NCBI RefSeq assembly: GCF_002836505.1
Contig: NZ_PJBF01000046.1
Location: forward strand, 18,442-82,441
DNA from: Psychrobacter sp. Choline-02u-9
GTDB taxonomy: Bacteria; Pseudomonadota; Gammaproteobacteria; Pseudomonadales; Moraxellaceae
Reading direction: 5' to 3'
Length of the DNA: 64,000 nucleotides
Shown: positions 1-9,305 of the stretch, piece by piece
Position numbering within the stretch: position 1 is the first letter of the stretch
Layout: every line of letters starts with the position of its first letter
Translations under genes and position numbers: made by a program
Notes under the pieces: model-generated
Told to the model about the DNA's origin: nothing
Database searches by the model: none
What the model saw: only the letters and a program-made list of their open reading frames with translations

Positions 1-2
1 TT

Positions 3-1088
3 GCGCCATTATTGGCTGTGGACTACGCCGAAGTTGAATCTGAACACGAAGAGCTCTCCAACATTGAAGCCTTAATGCAAGAGGCTAGTCATGGTCTGCA
101 TTTGCTCGACAATGATACTGATGAGCCAGACGTCATGACCTTGCTTGGGCAAGCGATCAAACTCTGTGACAATCAAGTAAGCGTCAGTCAAACGTTTGAA
201 CAAGCCTCTGAGCAGCTGCATCTAGCACAGCAGCAAATCACTGAGGTAACTGCCCTGCTATCAGATTATGCCGAACAGCAGCTCCCTGATCCTGAACGCT
301 TGCAAACATTAGACAACCTAATCAGCTTAGGACATCGTTTGTCACGTAAGCATAGCTTGCCCGCCAGTGATTTAATTGATGAAGCAAAAGGCTGGGAGGC
401 GCAATTAGAGCAGCTAGAGAACGAGCCAAGCAGTGATGCAATGGCAGCGCAAATTGATCAGGCTTGGCAAGACTATCTCGCTCTGGCCACACAGTTAAAT
501 AAAGAGCGCACAAAAGCTGCCCCGGTAATTAGTAAGCAACTCATCAAACAACTACAACCGCTTGCGCTACCCAATGCTCGCTGTGAATTTGTCTTTACCA
601 AAAAATCTGAACCTAGTCATTACAATGCACAAGGTTGCTACGATATTGATTTATTATTCAGCGCCAATGTCGGTATGCCAATGCAGCCCCTACATAAAAT
701 TGCTTCAGGTGGTGAACTGTCACGTATGGCACTCGTGATGCAAGTACTACAAGCGACCAATGCTGATAACAATGCCGCCAAGCCTATGTTGGTATTTGAT
801 GAGGTTGATGTCGGTATCAGTGGCGGTACTGCGCAAGTGGTTGGCGAACTGCTACGCTCGCTTGGGCAAACACAGCAATTGCTAGCCATCACACACCAAG
901 CACAAGTCGCAGCACAAGCGCATCAACATATCTTGGTACAAAAGCACCATCAAGAACAGACCGAAAGCGAGCTACTCATACTGACCAACAGTGCGCAAGT
1001 AGACGAGTTGGCGCGTATGTCTGGTGGTGTCATTATTACTGATGTCACGCGCGATCATGCCCGCAGCTTATTATCCGATGTTAAATAA
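3..1088 (+). CDS. recN: DNA repair protein RecN, C-terminal part (5' end outside the window)
   Basis: RecN is an SMC-like ATPase that acts on DNA ends in recombinational repair of double-strand breaks. The reading frame is open to the left edge of the window, so the gene starts upstream and only about 360 C-terminal residues are present. They comprise the second half of the coiled coil (Gln/Leu/Glu-rich, to about nt 500) and the C-terminal ATPase half. The ABC signature ASGGELSRM is at about nt 703-729 and the Walker B segment MLVFDEVDVGISGG at about 786-827, followed by the H-loop AITHQAQVA. This arrangement is diagnostic of RecN. Nothing appears damaged in the visible part. A near-perfect hairpin lies 28 bp after the stop. 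Confidence 0.95.
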   Translation, partial: APLLAVDYAEVESEHEELSNIEALMQEASHGLHLLDNDTDEPDVMTLLGQAIKLCDNQVSVSQTFEQASEQLHLAQQQITEVTALLSDYAEQQLPDPERLQTLDNLISLGHRLSRKHSLPASDLIDEAKGWEAQLEQLENEPSSDAMAAQIDQAWQDYLALATQLNKERTKAAPVISKQLIKQLQPLALPNARCEFVFTKKSEPSHYNAQGCYDIDLLFSANVGMPMQPLHKIASGGELSRMALVMQVLQATNADNNAAKPMLVFDEVDVGISGGTAQVVGELLRSLGQTQQLLAITHQAQVAAQAHQHILVQKHHQEQTESELLILTNSAQVDELARMSGGVIITDVTRDHARSLLSDVK

Positions 1089-1115
1089 CGCTCTACCTGA
1101 CCTATCTAACGTTAA

Positions 1116-1149
1116 ATAACCGTTCGTTTTCATCAAAACGGATGGTTAT
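1116..1149. terminator. Hairpin between recN and yqgE
   Basis: A 15-bp stem (two G-U pairs) with a 4-base loop lies shortly after the recN stop. It has no T-run on either side, so it is only a possible weak or factor-assisted terminator or an mRNA-stabilising structure. Confidence 0.4.
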
Positions 1150-1255
1150 CTGAGTCTGTATGATGGTCAGTAGCAATTAGTGCGAATCTTGCTTTTCTGT
1201 TGATTATCACCATATAGTAGTCTTTCACCCTTATTATTAGGTTGCATTTGTTTCT

Positions 1256-1819
1256 ATGTCTAAAACCAATTTGACCCATCATTTTTTGATTGCAGCACCA
1301 GAGCTGTCAGACCCAAGGTTTGAGCAGGCACTTATATATATTTGCCGTCATGACAAGCATGGTGCACTAGGTCTGATGGTCAATCGTCCGCTCGAGCAAT
1401 CTCGCGTAGGTAAGCTGCTAGAAGATTTAGATATTGAAGTGACCAATCCGCAGGTGATGGAAGATGTGGCATTAGAGGGCGGCCCTATGTATCCTGAGGT
1501 CGGCTTTGTGCTGCATACTGGTCAGCCAGAATGGGCTTCTTCTTTTGCTATTTCGGAGAACGTTTGCATCACAACTAGCCAAGATATTCTAAAACGTATC
1601 GCCGCAGGTCAAGGCGTCGGTCACTATCAGCTGTGTCTAGGTCATGCCAGCTGGGGTAAGAAACAGCTAGACCAAGAACTGAGTAATGGTGATTGGTTAG
1701 TCTGCCCTGCTGATCTGAATTTATTATTTGATACACCGTTTGAAGAACGCTGGCAAATCGCAGCCGACAAAATCGGAGTCAATTTCGACTATCTTAGTAG
1801 TGACATAGGTCATGCGTGA
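1256..1819 (+). CDS. yqgE: YqgE/AlgH family protein
   Basis: This 187-residue protein has the length and fold signature of the YqgE/AlgH (UPF0301) family: an N-terminal [20 protein letters not shown] segment, then [24 protein letters not shown] and the late [14 protein letters not shown] segment. The molecular function of the family is unknown. The name AlgH comes from an effect on alginate in Pseudomonas. The gene is followed after 50 bp by the ruvX homologue, the usual yqgE-yqgF pairing in proteobacteria, so the two are probably co-transcribed. The start lacks a strong Shine-Dalgarno sequence, but the N-terminus matches the family well. Confidence 0.93.
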   Translation: MSKTNLTHHFLIAAPELSDPRFEQALIYICRHDKHGALGLMVNRPLEQSRVGKLLEDLDIEVTNPQVMEDVALEGGPMYPEVGFVLHTGQPEWASSFAISENVCITTSQDILKRIAAGQGVGHYQLCLGHASWGKKQLDQELSNGDWLVCPADLNLLFDTPFEERWQIAADKIGVNFDYLSSDIGHA

Positions 1820-1869
1820 TCTCATACGCTCTGCGAATTTAGATAAAGACATAAAGGACACCCATTACT

Positions 1870-2445
1870 ATGGTAGATAGTACTTTTACAGCCAGTAGCA
1901 CAGACGCTATAGATAATGACATTGATATTGATACTCTCGATAACGGTAGCAATAGCACTGCTGAAACTATTGAGCCAGAGGTAAAGCCGCATCTTATCTT
2001 GGCACTAGACTACGGTGTCAAAAAGATGGGAATGGCACTCGGTAATAACATCACACAGACGGCACGTGCCTTTGACATTTTGGCAATGAATAACGGGCAG
2101 CCAGATTGGGACAACTTAATTGGTATCATCAAAGTCTGGGGCGTGGCGCAAGTCGTGGTTGGCCTACCGCTTAATATGGATGGCACTAGCTCCATGCTTT
2201 CAAAACGAGCGCACAAATTCGCTCGTCGTCTGGCCCATAGAATAATGGAGCAGCATTTGCCAGTGACCGTATCACTGTGTGATGAGCGGCTGACTTCAAT
2301 CGAAGCAAGAGAAATCGCATGGGACAATGGTTGGATCAAAAACGAACGCGACCCAATCGATGATATCTCCGCTTGTATCCTAATGTCGACCTATTTTGCT
2401 GATCCTAATAGCAGTATCGCTATCGATGCAATCAAAGCAGAATAA
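1870..2445 (+). CDS. ruvX: Putative pre-16S rRNA nuclease / Holliday junction resolvase-like RuvX (YqgF)
   Basis: This is a YqgF-family RNase H-like nuclease, implicated in 5' processing of 16S rRNA. The first acidic residue lies in LALDYGVKKMGMALG (residues 45-59), followed by VVVGLPLNMDGT, the DERLTS motif and the C-terminal acidic DPIDDISAC segment, so the catalytic carboxylates appear present. The first 40 residues are an Asp/Ser/Thr-rich extension missing from the E. coli protein (191 residues here against about 140). The ATG is preceded by AAAGGA, so the extension is probably translated. It probably forms an operon with the yqgE homologue just upstream. Confidence 0.92.
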   Translation: MVDSTFTASSTDAIDNDIDIDTLDNGSNSTAETIEPEVKPHLILALDYGVKKMGMALGNNITQTARAFDILAMNNGQPDWDNLIGIIKVWGVAQVVVGLPLNMDGTSSMLSKRAHKFARRLAHRIMEQHLPVTVSLCDERLTSIEAREIAWDNGWIKNERDPIDDISACILMSTYFADPNSSIAIDAIKAE

Positions 2446-2531
2446 AGCAGCCAAATAGGTAAAAGACACGTGTGCGGCTATAATGTCACTTCGATACATC
2501 GTACCTCTTAACGGATAAATGACTGATTACT

Positions 2532-3026
2532 ATGACCACTGTCTCAGACCAACCCTCGCAACATAAGTCACAGCATGGTTTTGCTCCACTTGCTATTGCC
2601 CGTATTAAAGGCGCCCAACGTGCCAACCAAATAGCGATTTATCTCATTTATGCGGCTATTTTTGCATTTGTGGTCTTTGGCACGATTGCTAGTATCAAAG
2701 CCTTCCATGATAACCAGTTGCTTTATCAATTATTTTATAATTTGCCATATGCCCTAGTAGCCCTCACGATACCCATTACTATTTACGATGCATTGGTCGT
2801 TTATCGTTATCGCTTAAACCAACCGTCGATGATTGCCATGAGTATTGGCGTATCTACCATTATATTGGTTGGTGGATTAATTTTTGCCGATACTGCATGG
2901 TTAGGACTATCTTGTTGGCTGGGCGTGGCATTTTTATTTAAAGTAAGTTTTAAGCGGTTTTTTAACTTTTTAGAAATAGCTGATACGCCTGATGCCGACG
3001 AAGAGGCTGAAAGTACTGAAGCGTAG
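2532..3026 (+). CDS. Uncharacterised inner-membrane protein
   Basis: I do not recognise the family. The 164-residue protein has a hydrophilic, Gln/His/Ser-rich N-terminus (about 1-30) and four probable transmembrane helices at about residues 34-57, 65-86, 98-118 and 120-142. It ends in an acidic tail rich in Asp and Glu. It sits between the ruvX homologue and a TusA-like gene on the same strand with 77-86 bp spacers, so it may be part of a loose transcription unit, but neither neighbour suggests a role. Confidence 0.75.
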   Translation: MTTVSDQPSQHKSQHGFAPLAIARIKGAQRANQIAIYLIYAAIFAFVVFGTIASIKAFHDNQLLYQLFYNLPYALVALTIPITIYDALVVYRYRLNQPSMIAMSIGVSTIILVGGLIFADTAWLGLSCWLGVAFLFKVSFKRFFNFLEIADTPDADEEAESTEA

Positions 3027-3103
3027 ACGACCTACAAAGTACGCCGCAATAAGCACTTAAGCAAACTACTCATCCTCAAATTCACTTATTTAGCTTTACG
3101 ATA

Positions 3104-3436
3104 ATGACTATGACCACTTCGATACCAGACACGCCTATCCACCATCACTTAGACACTCAAGGGCTGATTTGTCCTGAGCCGGTCATGATGCTACATCGCG
3201 TCATTCGCAAAGCAGATGGCGGTGAAGTGATTGAAATATTGGCGACAGATCCGGCTACCACGCGCGATATTCCAAATTTCTGTCGTCATTTAGGTCATGA
3301 ACTAGTAGGCCAAGAAACACTGGCTGAGAACGTGAGCTTAGATGCTGACCCTGACGAAATCACCATCGATAGCGATGATGATACGCCTGCAAGCGTAACG
3401 CTATATCGCTATCTGGTTAAGAAAAAAACGGCATGA
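3104..3436 (+). CDS. TusA/SirA-family sulfur carrier
   Basis: A TusA-type protein, a family of small sulfur carriers that accept persulfide on a conserved Cys and pass it to tRNA-thiolation or molybdoenzyme pathways. The diagnostic segment LDTQGLICPEPVMMLHRVIR (residues 16-35) contains the CPxP motif with the carrier Cys at position 23. The following ATDPATTRDIPNFCRHLGHELV segment is also typical. At 110 residues it is longer than E. coli TusA (81) because of an N-terminal His-rich extension and an acidic Asp-rich linker before the C-terminal strand. No other Tus gene is adjacent, so a different TusA-like role is possible. Confidence 0.9.
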   Translation: MTMTTSIPDTPIHHHLDTQGLICPEPVMMLHRVIRKADGGEVIEILATDPATTRDIPNFCRHLGHELVGQETLAENVSLDADPDEITIDSDDDTPASVTLYRYLVKKKTA

Positions 3437-3502
3437 TAGATTTGGCATTATTTTAATAACTGTCTGTCATTGCTAACTTAACCCTTATCTGAGTATTATC
3501 CT

Positions 3503-4441
3503 ATGAGTCGTGATCGCGCCGTGCAACAACGACAGCCTAAAGCATTGGCGGTCGATGATGAGCCAGCTTACATGACTGAGTTTCGTCAAGCCATGCTAGC
3601 GCGCGGTCTAGCGACGCGTACTCGTAATGCTTATGTGCGAGACCTACGCTCTTGTGAGCTGACCAATTCTATTGCCCTGACACGCTGGCAGCCTGATGAT
3701 GTGTTGCACTGTCTGTCACTCCTTGCTAAAGATGGCAAAACCCCACGTACACAAGCACGTATGCTCTCAAGCTTGCGTCAGTTTTATCTATGGATGATCG
3801 CTAATAATCTGCGTGAAGACAATCCTTGTGAACGTATCAAAAGCCCAAAACTCGGACGTCCGCTGCCAAAAGACTTAGCCGAGGCTGACGTCGATAATCT
3901 ACTTGCTGCACCTGATACCAGTACGGCACTTGGACTGCGTGACAAAGCCATGTTAGAAGTTTTATACGCCTGCGGTCTGCGAGTGAGTGAGTTGATTAAC
4001 CTCTCATTAGAGCAAGTGAATCTAAACTCTGGCTGGCTACAAATCACGGGTAAAGGCAATAAAACGCGACTGGTGCCCCTCGGCGAATATGCAGCGGATG
4101 CATTGGAAGATTATCTGTCTCATGGGCGTGGAGACTTGATTGCGCATTTAAAATCAGGCAATTGCCAAGCGGTATTTTTGACGGCGCAAGGTGGCTATAT
4201 GACGCGGCAGAACTTTTGGTATCTACTTAAGAAGTACGCCAAAGTTGCCAGTATCGATAAAGAATTATCCCCGCATACGCTACGTCACGCATTTGCCACG
4301 CATTTGCTCAATCATGGTGCAGATTTAAGAAGTGTGCAGTTATTGCTAGGACATAGCGATTTATCCACCACGCAAATCTATACTCATGTTGCAACGGCAA
4401 GATTGCAGAAATTACATGCCGAGCATCATCCACGTGGGTAG
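3503..4441 (+). CDS. xerD: Tyrosine site-specific recombinase XerD
   Basis: XerD works with XerC at dif to resolve chromosome dimers under FtsK control. The protein has the two-domain layout of Xer recombinases: an N-terminal SAM-like core-binding domain (about residues 24-107) and a C-terminal catalytic domain. The full catalytic set is visible: Arg160 (in ACGLRVSEL), Lys184 (in GKGNKTR), His258 and Arg261 (in SPHTLRHAFATH), His284 (in LLGHSDLSTT) and Tyr293 (in QIYTHV). The choice of XerD over XerC rests on the closing residues HAEHHPRG, typical of XerD, and is an inference. An N-terminal tail of about 20 residues precedes the usual start. The location near the origin is compatible with a housekeeping copy. 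Confidence 0.9.
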   Translation: MSRDRAVQQRQPKALAVDDEPAYMTEFRQAMLARGLATRTRNAYVRDLRSCELTNSIALTRWQPDDVLHCLSLLAKDGKTPRTQARMLSSLRQFYLWMIANNLREDNPCERIKSPKLGRPLPKDLAEADVDNLLAAPDTSTALGLRDKAMLEVLYACGLRVSELINLSLEQVNLNSGWLQITGKGNKTRLVPLGEYAADALEDYLSHGRGDLIAHLKSGNCQAVFLTAQGGYMTRQNFWYLLKKYAKVASIDKELSPHTLRHAFATHLLNHGADLRSVQLLLGHSDLSTTQIYTHVATARLQKLHAEHHPRG

Positions 4442-4509
4442 CCTTACCATATTGTCATATGGGCAGCATTGAAATCTAATATTATTGATGATTGTAAAAG
4501 GAATATATC

Positions 4510-4839
4510 GTGTCGCAAGCTCAACCGTCTACCTTAACAAAGAGTCAAAACTCTGCACTTAGAAACCTCACTATCATGGGTTATTTAGAAGGTACGTCTT
4601 TTCTATTGTTACTTGGTATCGCGATGCCACTCAAATATATGTTCGATATTCCAGAAGCGGTAAGCTATATCGGTCCAGTGCACGGGGTATTATTCGTTGC
4701 TTATGTCATGGTATTAATCATCACCGCGAGCAGAATAAAAATGCCGCTTTGGGCGCTACCTGCTGGTGTGCTCGGCTCGTTTTTGCCATTTGGGCCATTT
4801 ATATTTGATCATTTACTGAAGAAGAGTTTGGGGAAGTAG
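4510..4839 (+). CDS. DUF3817-type small membrane protein
   Basis: A 109-residue membrane protein with three hydrophobic segments (about residues 27-46, 54-77 and 82-103). The pattern YLEGTSFLLLLGIAMPLKY, IGPVHGVLFVAY and the Pro/Phe-rich end PFGPFIFDHLLKK matches the DUF3817 family, whose function is unknown. Translation starts at GTG, supported by AAAGGA eight bases upstream. It is convergent with the next gene. Confidence 0.85.
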   Translation: MSQAQPSTLTKSQNSALRNLTIMGYLEGTSFLLLLGIAMPLKYMFDIPEAVSYIGPVHGVLFVAYVMVLIITASRIKMPLWALPAGVLGSFLPFGPFIFDHLLKKSLGK

Positions 4840-4902
4840 TTTCAAGAAACCTTCAATATCAAGAACGATGTATAGCTGAATGCGGCTAACGATAATGCCA
4901 TT

Positions 4903-5346
4903 CTATTCGCCTGCTGTATCTATCACTATTTTAGGATTACGTGCCTGTATCTCGCGATAAAAACGTGACTGGTCTTTTGGTGAGATTAGTATTTCTTCAT
5001 CTTGATATGATATTTTAATCCTATCCAATGATAGTGCTGGCGCAGAACTCATGCTTTGTGTTGGCATAATATAGATGATATCTGTAAGCTCAATTTTTTG
5101 AACAGAGAACCCACTATCTACTTGTAGTTGGTCATTCGTTAATGTGTACTCAGTACCGAAGAAAGGTATGAGCATTAGTGCTGCAAAAGGGAAGAGAATA
5201 ACCGTCATTAATATAGTTTGTATGAGGGATTTGTGAGCACCTCGCCTCCACTGCCATAATGGAACAGACACAGTAAATAAGCTCAAACCCCAAAGTAGCA
5301 GTGCAAGCCAAAAGTCTATTTTGGATACGAATATAATGTCTGGCAT
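4903..5346 (-). CDS. Membrane-anchored bacterial PH-domain protein
   Basis: The 147-residue protein has two N-terminal transmembrane helices (about 11-30 and 42-62) followed by a cytoplasmic domain. The pattern GTEYTLTNDQLQVDSGF, then IELTDIIYIMPTQS, ISYQDEEILISPKD and FYREIQARNP resembles the YyaB-like bacterial PH domain (bPH_4). Such proteins are uncharacterised. It is a single gene, convergent with the DUF3817-type gene, and nothing indicates a pathway. Confidence 0.75.
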   Translation of the reverse strand: MPDIIFVSKIDFWLALLLWGLSLFTVSVPLWQWRRGAHKSLIQTILMTVILFPFAALMLIPFFGTEYTLTNDQLQVDSGFSVQKIELTDIIYIMPTQSMSSAPALSLDRIKISYQDEEILISPKDQSRFYREIQARNPKIVIDTAGE

Positions 5347-5586
5347 AAATAATACTTAGAGACTATCAGGTTAAATTTGATTCTATCTTAAGCGATGCCT
5401 CTTATCTAATGTCTCTAACATTTTTCTTAAAATTTTTTGCGATATAGCAAAATGCAGTTCTAGAAATAGATAGCTGCAAACCCATCCTTTTCTCGTTACA
5501 ATACCCTTATTAAAGTGCGTCATGATATACATGCTGCCTAAATGGGCTGCGCACTACCTTTTTCCTATCTATTATCCGAGAATCCC

Positions 5587-6195
5587 ATGAGCCATAGACC
5601 ACCTGCTGACCTATTAAAAAACGCCGAACACTGGCGCGAAGATATCAATTTTCGCCAAGAAGTGCTGGGTAAGCCGTTTGATTTTGCGACCACGTGGGGC
5701 ATTTTTTCACCGCAAAAACTCGATGATGGTAGCTTGATGCTGCTTGATTATGTGGATTTTGAGCAAGATGATGATTCGATCGACTTGGGCTGTGGTTATG
5801 GCGTACTGGGTATGACGGCAGCACGTGAATGTCCGAATGGTCAGCATACGCTGATTGATAAAGACTTTATGGCGGTAGAATACGCACGTCGTAACTGTGA
5901 GAAAAATGGTCTAAACAATGTCGATGTACATTTATCAAATGGCTTTAATCATGTGGCAAAAGATAAAGACTTTAGCCTTGTGATGTCCAACTTGCCAGCC
6001 AAAGTCGGTAAGGAGCAGCATTATTTATACTTCCTCGATGCCTATGCACGCATGCGTAAAGGTGGCCGTTTTTATGTCGTGACCATCAATGGCCTACGCC
6101 AATTTGTTAAGCGCTCGTTTACCGAAGTGTTTGGCAATAGCGACAAAATCAAGCAAGGTAAAACCTATACGATTACGATGGCGACCAAAGACTAG
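5587..6195 (+). CDS. RsmC-like class I SAM-dependent methyltransferase
   Basis: A methyltransferase of the small-domain RsmC-like group. FSPQKLDDGSLMLLDYV (residues 40-56) is the family's leader segment, and the SAM-binding glycine motif IDLGCGYGVLGM is at 65-76. The usual catalytic NPPF motif, which positions the target base in RsmC and related enzymes, appears here as SNLPAKVG (134-141), so either the substrate or the chemistry may differ from RsmC. I choose the ATG at 5587 because it begins the conserved part and follows a purine-rich stretch. An in-frame ATG 45 bases earlier would add 15 non-conserved residues. The target is probably RNA, but this is inferred only. Confidence 0.85.
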   Translation: MSHRPPADLLKNAEHWREDINFRQEVLGKPFDFATTWGIFSPQKLDDGSLMLLDYVDFEQDDDSIDLGCGYGVLGMTAARECPNGQHTLIDKDFMAVEYARRNCEKNGLNNVDVHLSNGFNHVAKDKDFSLVMSNLPAKVGKEQHYLYFLDAYARMRKGGRFYVVTINGLRQFVKRSFTEVFGNSDKIKQGKTYTITMATKD

Positions 6196-6257
6196 TTTTA
6201 GCTCTACCTGATTGAGTTTCAGTCATTTAAACTGAAGCCTAAATTGAAATCGACATA

Positions 6258-6296
6258 AAAAAGCACGCTAAATCTGATTTAGCGTGCTTTTTATTT
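6258..6296. terminator. Bidirectional terminator between the RsmC-like gene and lptG
   Basis: A 14-bp perfect stem with arms AAAGCACGCTAAAT, a 3-base loop and T-runs on both strands. It lies between two convergent genes. Confidence 0.9.
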
Positions 6297-6315
6297 TGTA
6301 TGACCAATTGTCTTT

Positions 6316-7524
6316 TTACATCTGGCGTTTTATTAAATATCCACCCAATAGCGCGCTGCCGATAATCGGTAATAGAACCATAAGCATTGGTGAAAAGCCT
6401 GTGGCTAGCGATACAAATCCGACTAAGTCCTGAATATAGCTAAATAGTAGACCAAACAACAATGCCACGACGATACGTAAGCCTAAACTGTGCGTCCGTA
6501 GCGAGCCAAAGACAAATGAGCAAGCGACAATCACTAGCGACAATATCGATAATGGCGATAGTAGCTTTTGCCAAAAGGCCACTTCATGATCTAAAGAGCG
6601 ATTGCCCTGTTGGCGCATAAACGTGCGATGCTCATACAGCTGCGTCAATGACAAATCCTCTGCCTTACGCGTTAGCAGATACACAGACTCTGGGGCAAAA
6701 GGTAAGCTTAACGTATCTGATGGTGAAATAGCTTGGCTACTCTCAAATCCCTGATTGATAGAGAGCTTAACCATATCGTTTAACTGCCACTCGTAACGAT
6801 ACTGCTCGCTTGGCTTTTCACTGTTCACATCAATTGGTTCACGGCCAGTATACTTTCCACTTTCCGCATGGACAGCGGTTTGCAAATTTCCGTTGTTATC
6901 CAAATGCCAGCGTTTCACTTCGCCAATATTGCCTGCTACATCAGCATAATCAATATATAAAACGTCGCTACCATCAGGTGTAGCACTGCCATCTTCTGCG
7001 GTTTCGAATCGTGGTTGTGTCGTCCAGTAGCCGCGTACCGAAGTGACCAGTGAGGTACTGTCCTCATCATTAATCTGTTTTGCCAACTGATTAGAAGACG
7101 GTAGAACGAACTGATTAATAGCCAAGGCCAACAGTACAAATATCAAAGCGGGCTGCAATACCCAGCCGACGATGCGATAGATACTGACCCCAGCCGCGCG
7201 CATGACGACCAGCTCACTTTTATTAGCTAGCAAACCTAAGCCAATAACAGCACCCAATAGCGCACCCGTTGGGATAAATTGCTCTAAAAAGTATGGCGAA
7301 CGATAAAAGATATATTTGAGCGCCTCGCCCATGGTGTAGTTATCATCTAACGAATCAAGCTCTGATAAGTAAGAAAAAATCAGCTGCAACGCCCACAAAC
7401 CAATAACGGCAGCGATAATAGCCAATAGAGCGTTGAGTTTAACATAACGACTGAGGACTTTTAGATTGGCAGGTTTTTTAGCCAATTGATTAGACTTGGC
7501 TGACTTAGCAAATAAAGAGCGCAT
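6316..7524 (-). CDS. lptG: LPS export ABC transporter permease LptG
   Basis: LptG is one of the two permeases of the LptB2FG complex, which extracts lipopolysaccharide from the inner membrane and feeds the LptC-LptA bridge. The protein has the YjgP/YjgQ layout: TM1 at about residues 30-50, TM2-3 at about 80-150 with the segment ELVVMRAAGVSIYRI, a large periplasmic beta-jellyroll region (about 155-300) and three C-terminal TM helices (about 312-400). At 402 residues it is about 40 longer than the E. coli protein, with the extra residues at the N-terminus and in the periplasmic region. Its start codon overlaps the lptF stop by one base (TAATG), showing translational coupling. Confidence 0.95.
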   Translation of the reverse strand: MRSLFAKSAKSNQLAKKPANLKVLSRYVKLNALLAIIAAVIGLWALQLIFSYLSELDSLDDNYTMGEALKYIFYRSPYFLEQFIPTGALLGAVIGLGLLANKSELVVMRAAGVSIYRIVGWVLQPALIFVLLALAINQFVLPSSNQLAKQINDEDSTSLVTSVRGYWTTQPRFETAEDGSATPDGSDVLYIDYADVAGNIGEVKRWHLDNNGNLQTAVHAESGKYTGREPIDVNSEKPSEQYRYEWQLNDMVKLSINQGFESSQAISPSDTLSLPFAPESVYLLTRKAEDLSLTQLYEHRTFMRQQGNRSLDHEVAFWQKLLSPLSILSLVIVACSFVFGSLRTHSLGLRIVVALLFGLLFSYIQDLVGFVSLATGFSPMLMVLLPIIGSALLGGYLIKRQM

Positions 7525-8858
7525 TAAGACTGCCCTCCTTGTGAGCTGTTGTTCTGATTATCGATGTCGCTAACTGAACTAGTTGCGGCAGCGGCTAGCC
7601 TATTTTCTTGTTTGCGAAAGCGCAATCGATGTTGCACACGGCTACCCCAATTCATATAAAGCGCCAAAGCCATAAATCCTAAGATAAGCCATGCATATGC
7701 CCATACGCTGATGCTGTCTTTGCTTACTGCGTTTTTGAGCGAGATGATACCTAATGCACAGCTGACAAATAATAAGATAGAAGGAAACAAGCGCAGCCAA
7801 CGCCCTTGACGCGGACGCACTTGCGCCAGTGGCACAGCCAACATAGGCGCGATAATCATCAGCCATGGTAGCGCCAAACGATAGCCAAGCTCACCTTGTG
7901 CAGCACGCATTGCACTATTCGTGCCTGATGGTGAGCTACTCGTAGCGGCTTGCCATAATGGTCCAATCTTTTGCGTTTCAATATTGTCTTCGGTGATCAC
8001 TTCCTGTGAAGACTCATTCAAGGTAATGCGATAACGATCAAAAGCGACTTGATTATATTTGAGACTGCCTGCGCCAACTTCGTAACGACGTCCCTGAAAC
8101 AGATCTAACTGGGTCACGCCGCTATTGCCGGTATCCACTTGCTCAGCACGCTTAGCCAGCGTGATAGTGTCTTTGCTAATGTCTTTTGCACCACTATTTA
8201 TAATATCTTTAGGGATATCTGAGATGCCAATCTGTTCGGCTGTTTCACTGTCAATCGTATTATTCATATCAGTAGCAGTGGCAGTAGCATTAACACTTTC
8301 AGCAGCACTACCTTTTTTCGCAGGTTCAGATTGGATTAATATCACATCTTGCAATTTTTTCTTATCATCGCTGAGACTACCCACATATAAATGATAATTA
8401 CCGCTACTGATAAACTCGTTCGGACGGATCAAATCAAACGCACTGGTCAATGCTTGCTGCTGCCACACAGCCTCAGACGAGCGGACACCCCAAGGTTTAC
8501 CAACGACAGATAGTGCCGCCTCGCCGACGAACAATGCCAATATTAATGGTGTCATCAATCGAGCAAGCTTACCTCGAGACACGCCACTAGCATTAATCAC
8601 TGCCATTTCTTGATCGACATATAAGCGACCAAATACCAGCATCAAAGCGATAAAAAACGCTAACGGTAAAATGAGCTCTAAAAAATACGGCAGGTTATAC
8701 CCAATGATCGTAAACAGTAGGCTGACGTCCAAACGACCTTCAGCAGCGATGCCAAAGTAGCGTATCAAACGACCGCCGAGCATCATCACTACCAAAAACC
8801 CCAACACTAAGGCAGTGGTCGAGGCAACTTGTTGTGTCATGTAGCGGCGTAATATCAC
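7524..8858 (-). CDS. lptF: LPS export ABC transporter permease LptF
   Basis: LptF is the partner permease of LptG. It has the conserved N-terminal region with the first TM helix (about 13-32), the coupling-helix segment EMAVINASGVSRGKLARLM at about residues 83-101, a periplasmic domain and a C-terminal group of three helices. It is 444 residues against about 366 in E. coli. Most of the excess is a Thr/Asp/Ala-rich low-complexity insertion (about residues 178-240) in the periplasmic domain. The start is GTG, as the N-terminal MILRRYMTQQ fits the family better than the later in-frame ATG. A long upstream region separates it from the divergent isochorismatase-like gene. Confidence 0.95.
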   Translation of the reverse strand: MILRRYMTQQVASTTALVLGFLVVMMLGGRLIRYFGIAAEGRLDVSLLFTIIGYNLPYFLELILPLAFFIALMLVFGRLYVDQEMAVINASGVSRGKLARLMTPLILALFVGEAALSVVGKPWGVRSSEAVWQQQALTSAFDLIRPNEFISSGNYHLYVGSLSDDKKKLQDVILIQSEPAKKGSAAESVNATATATDMNNTIDSETAEQIGISDIPKDIINSGAKDISKDTITLAKRAEQVDTGNSGVTQLDLFQGRRYEVGAGSLKYNQVAFDRYRITLNESSQEVITEDNIETQKIGPLWQAATSSSPSGTNSAMRAAQGELGYRLALPWLMIIAPMLAVPLAQVRPRQGRWLRLFPSILLFVSCALGIISLKNAVSKDSISVWAYAWLILGFMALALYMNWGSRVQHRLRFRKQENRLAAAATSSVSDIDNQNNSSQGGQS

Positions 8859-8930
8859 AATGGGTACTCTTAAACGGTTGGTATGCGCGCGATTGATGAT
8901 GAGCTTATTGACTGTTTAGGTCGTAGACGT

Positions 8931-8950
8931 CATATCATCAGCATGATATG
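8931..8950. repeat. Perfect inverted repeat upstream of lptF
   Basis: Arms CATATCAT and ATGATATG around a 4-base spacer. It is located 73 bp upstream of the lptF start, in the 474-bp gap shared with the divergent isochorismatase-like gene. It has the size of a dimeric regulator site. The rest of the gap (8859-9332) shows no open frame of note. Confidence 0.4.
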
Positions 8951-9275
8951 GGTCATCTAAATACTCAAATAACGGTAAACGTTACTAAGCGACTGGTTAG
9001 TCATACTCAATAAACACAAGCGACAGATATAACCGCTAATGCTAGCATGTTTTGCCCAAAAATGGCTGTGAAATGTGTTTGAAAACATTACCTACACCTT
9101 GCTGAGAGCGCATTATTGACAGTAAGTAACAAACATAGCAAATATTGGATAAATAATTGATAAAACCTCAAATTACATCGAATTGATAGTATTTCTAGCG
9201 CTAAGTTTTTGCTTTATTTATTTTAGAAAGGTTTGTTTGTCATTCGTATCATCGAACATTTATCTCTGTTATTAA

Positions 9276-9305
9276 TTGCTAGACTGACTGATAGAAAAAT
9301 ATACT
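9276..9305 (+). promoter_or_regulatory. Probable sigma-70 promoter of the isochorismatase-like gene
   Basis: The -35 box TTGCTA (9276-9281) and the -10 box TATACT (9300-9305) are separated by 18 bp. The start codon lies 28 bp downstream and is preceded by CGGAGA. Confidence 0.6.

Noticed and set aside
3503..4441. xerD as an integrase of a mobile element
   Set aside because: The sequence is of the housekeeping Xer type and no element ends, attachment site or cargo genes are visible.
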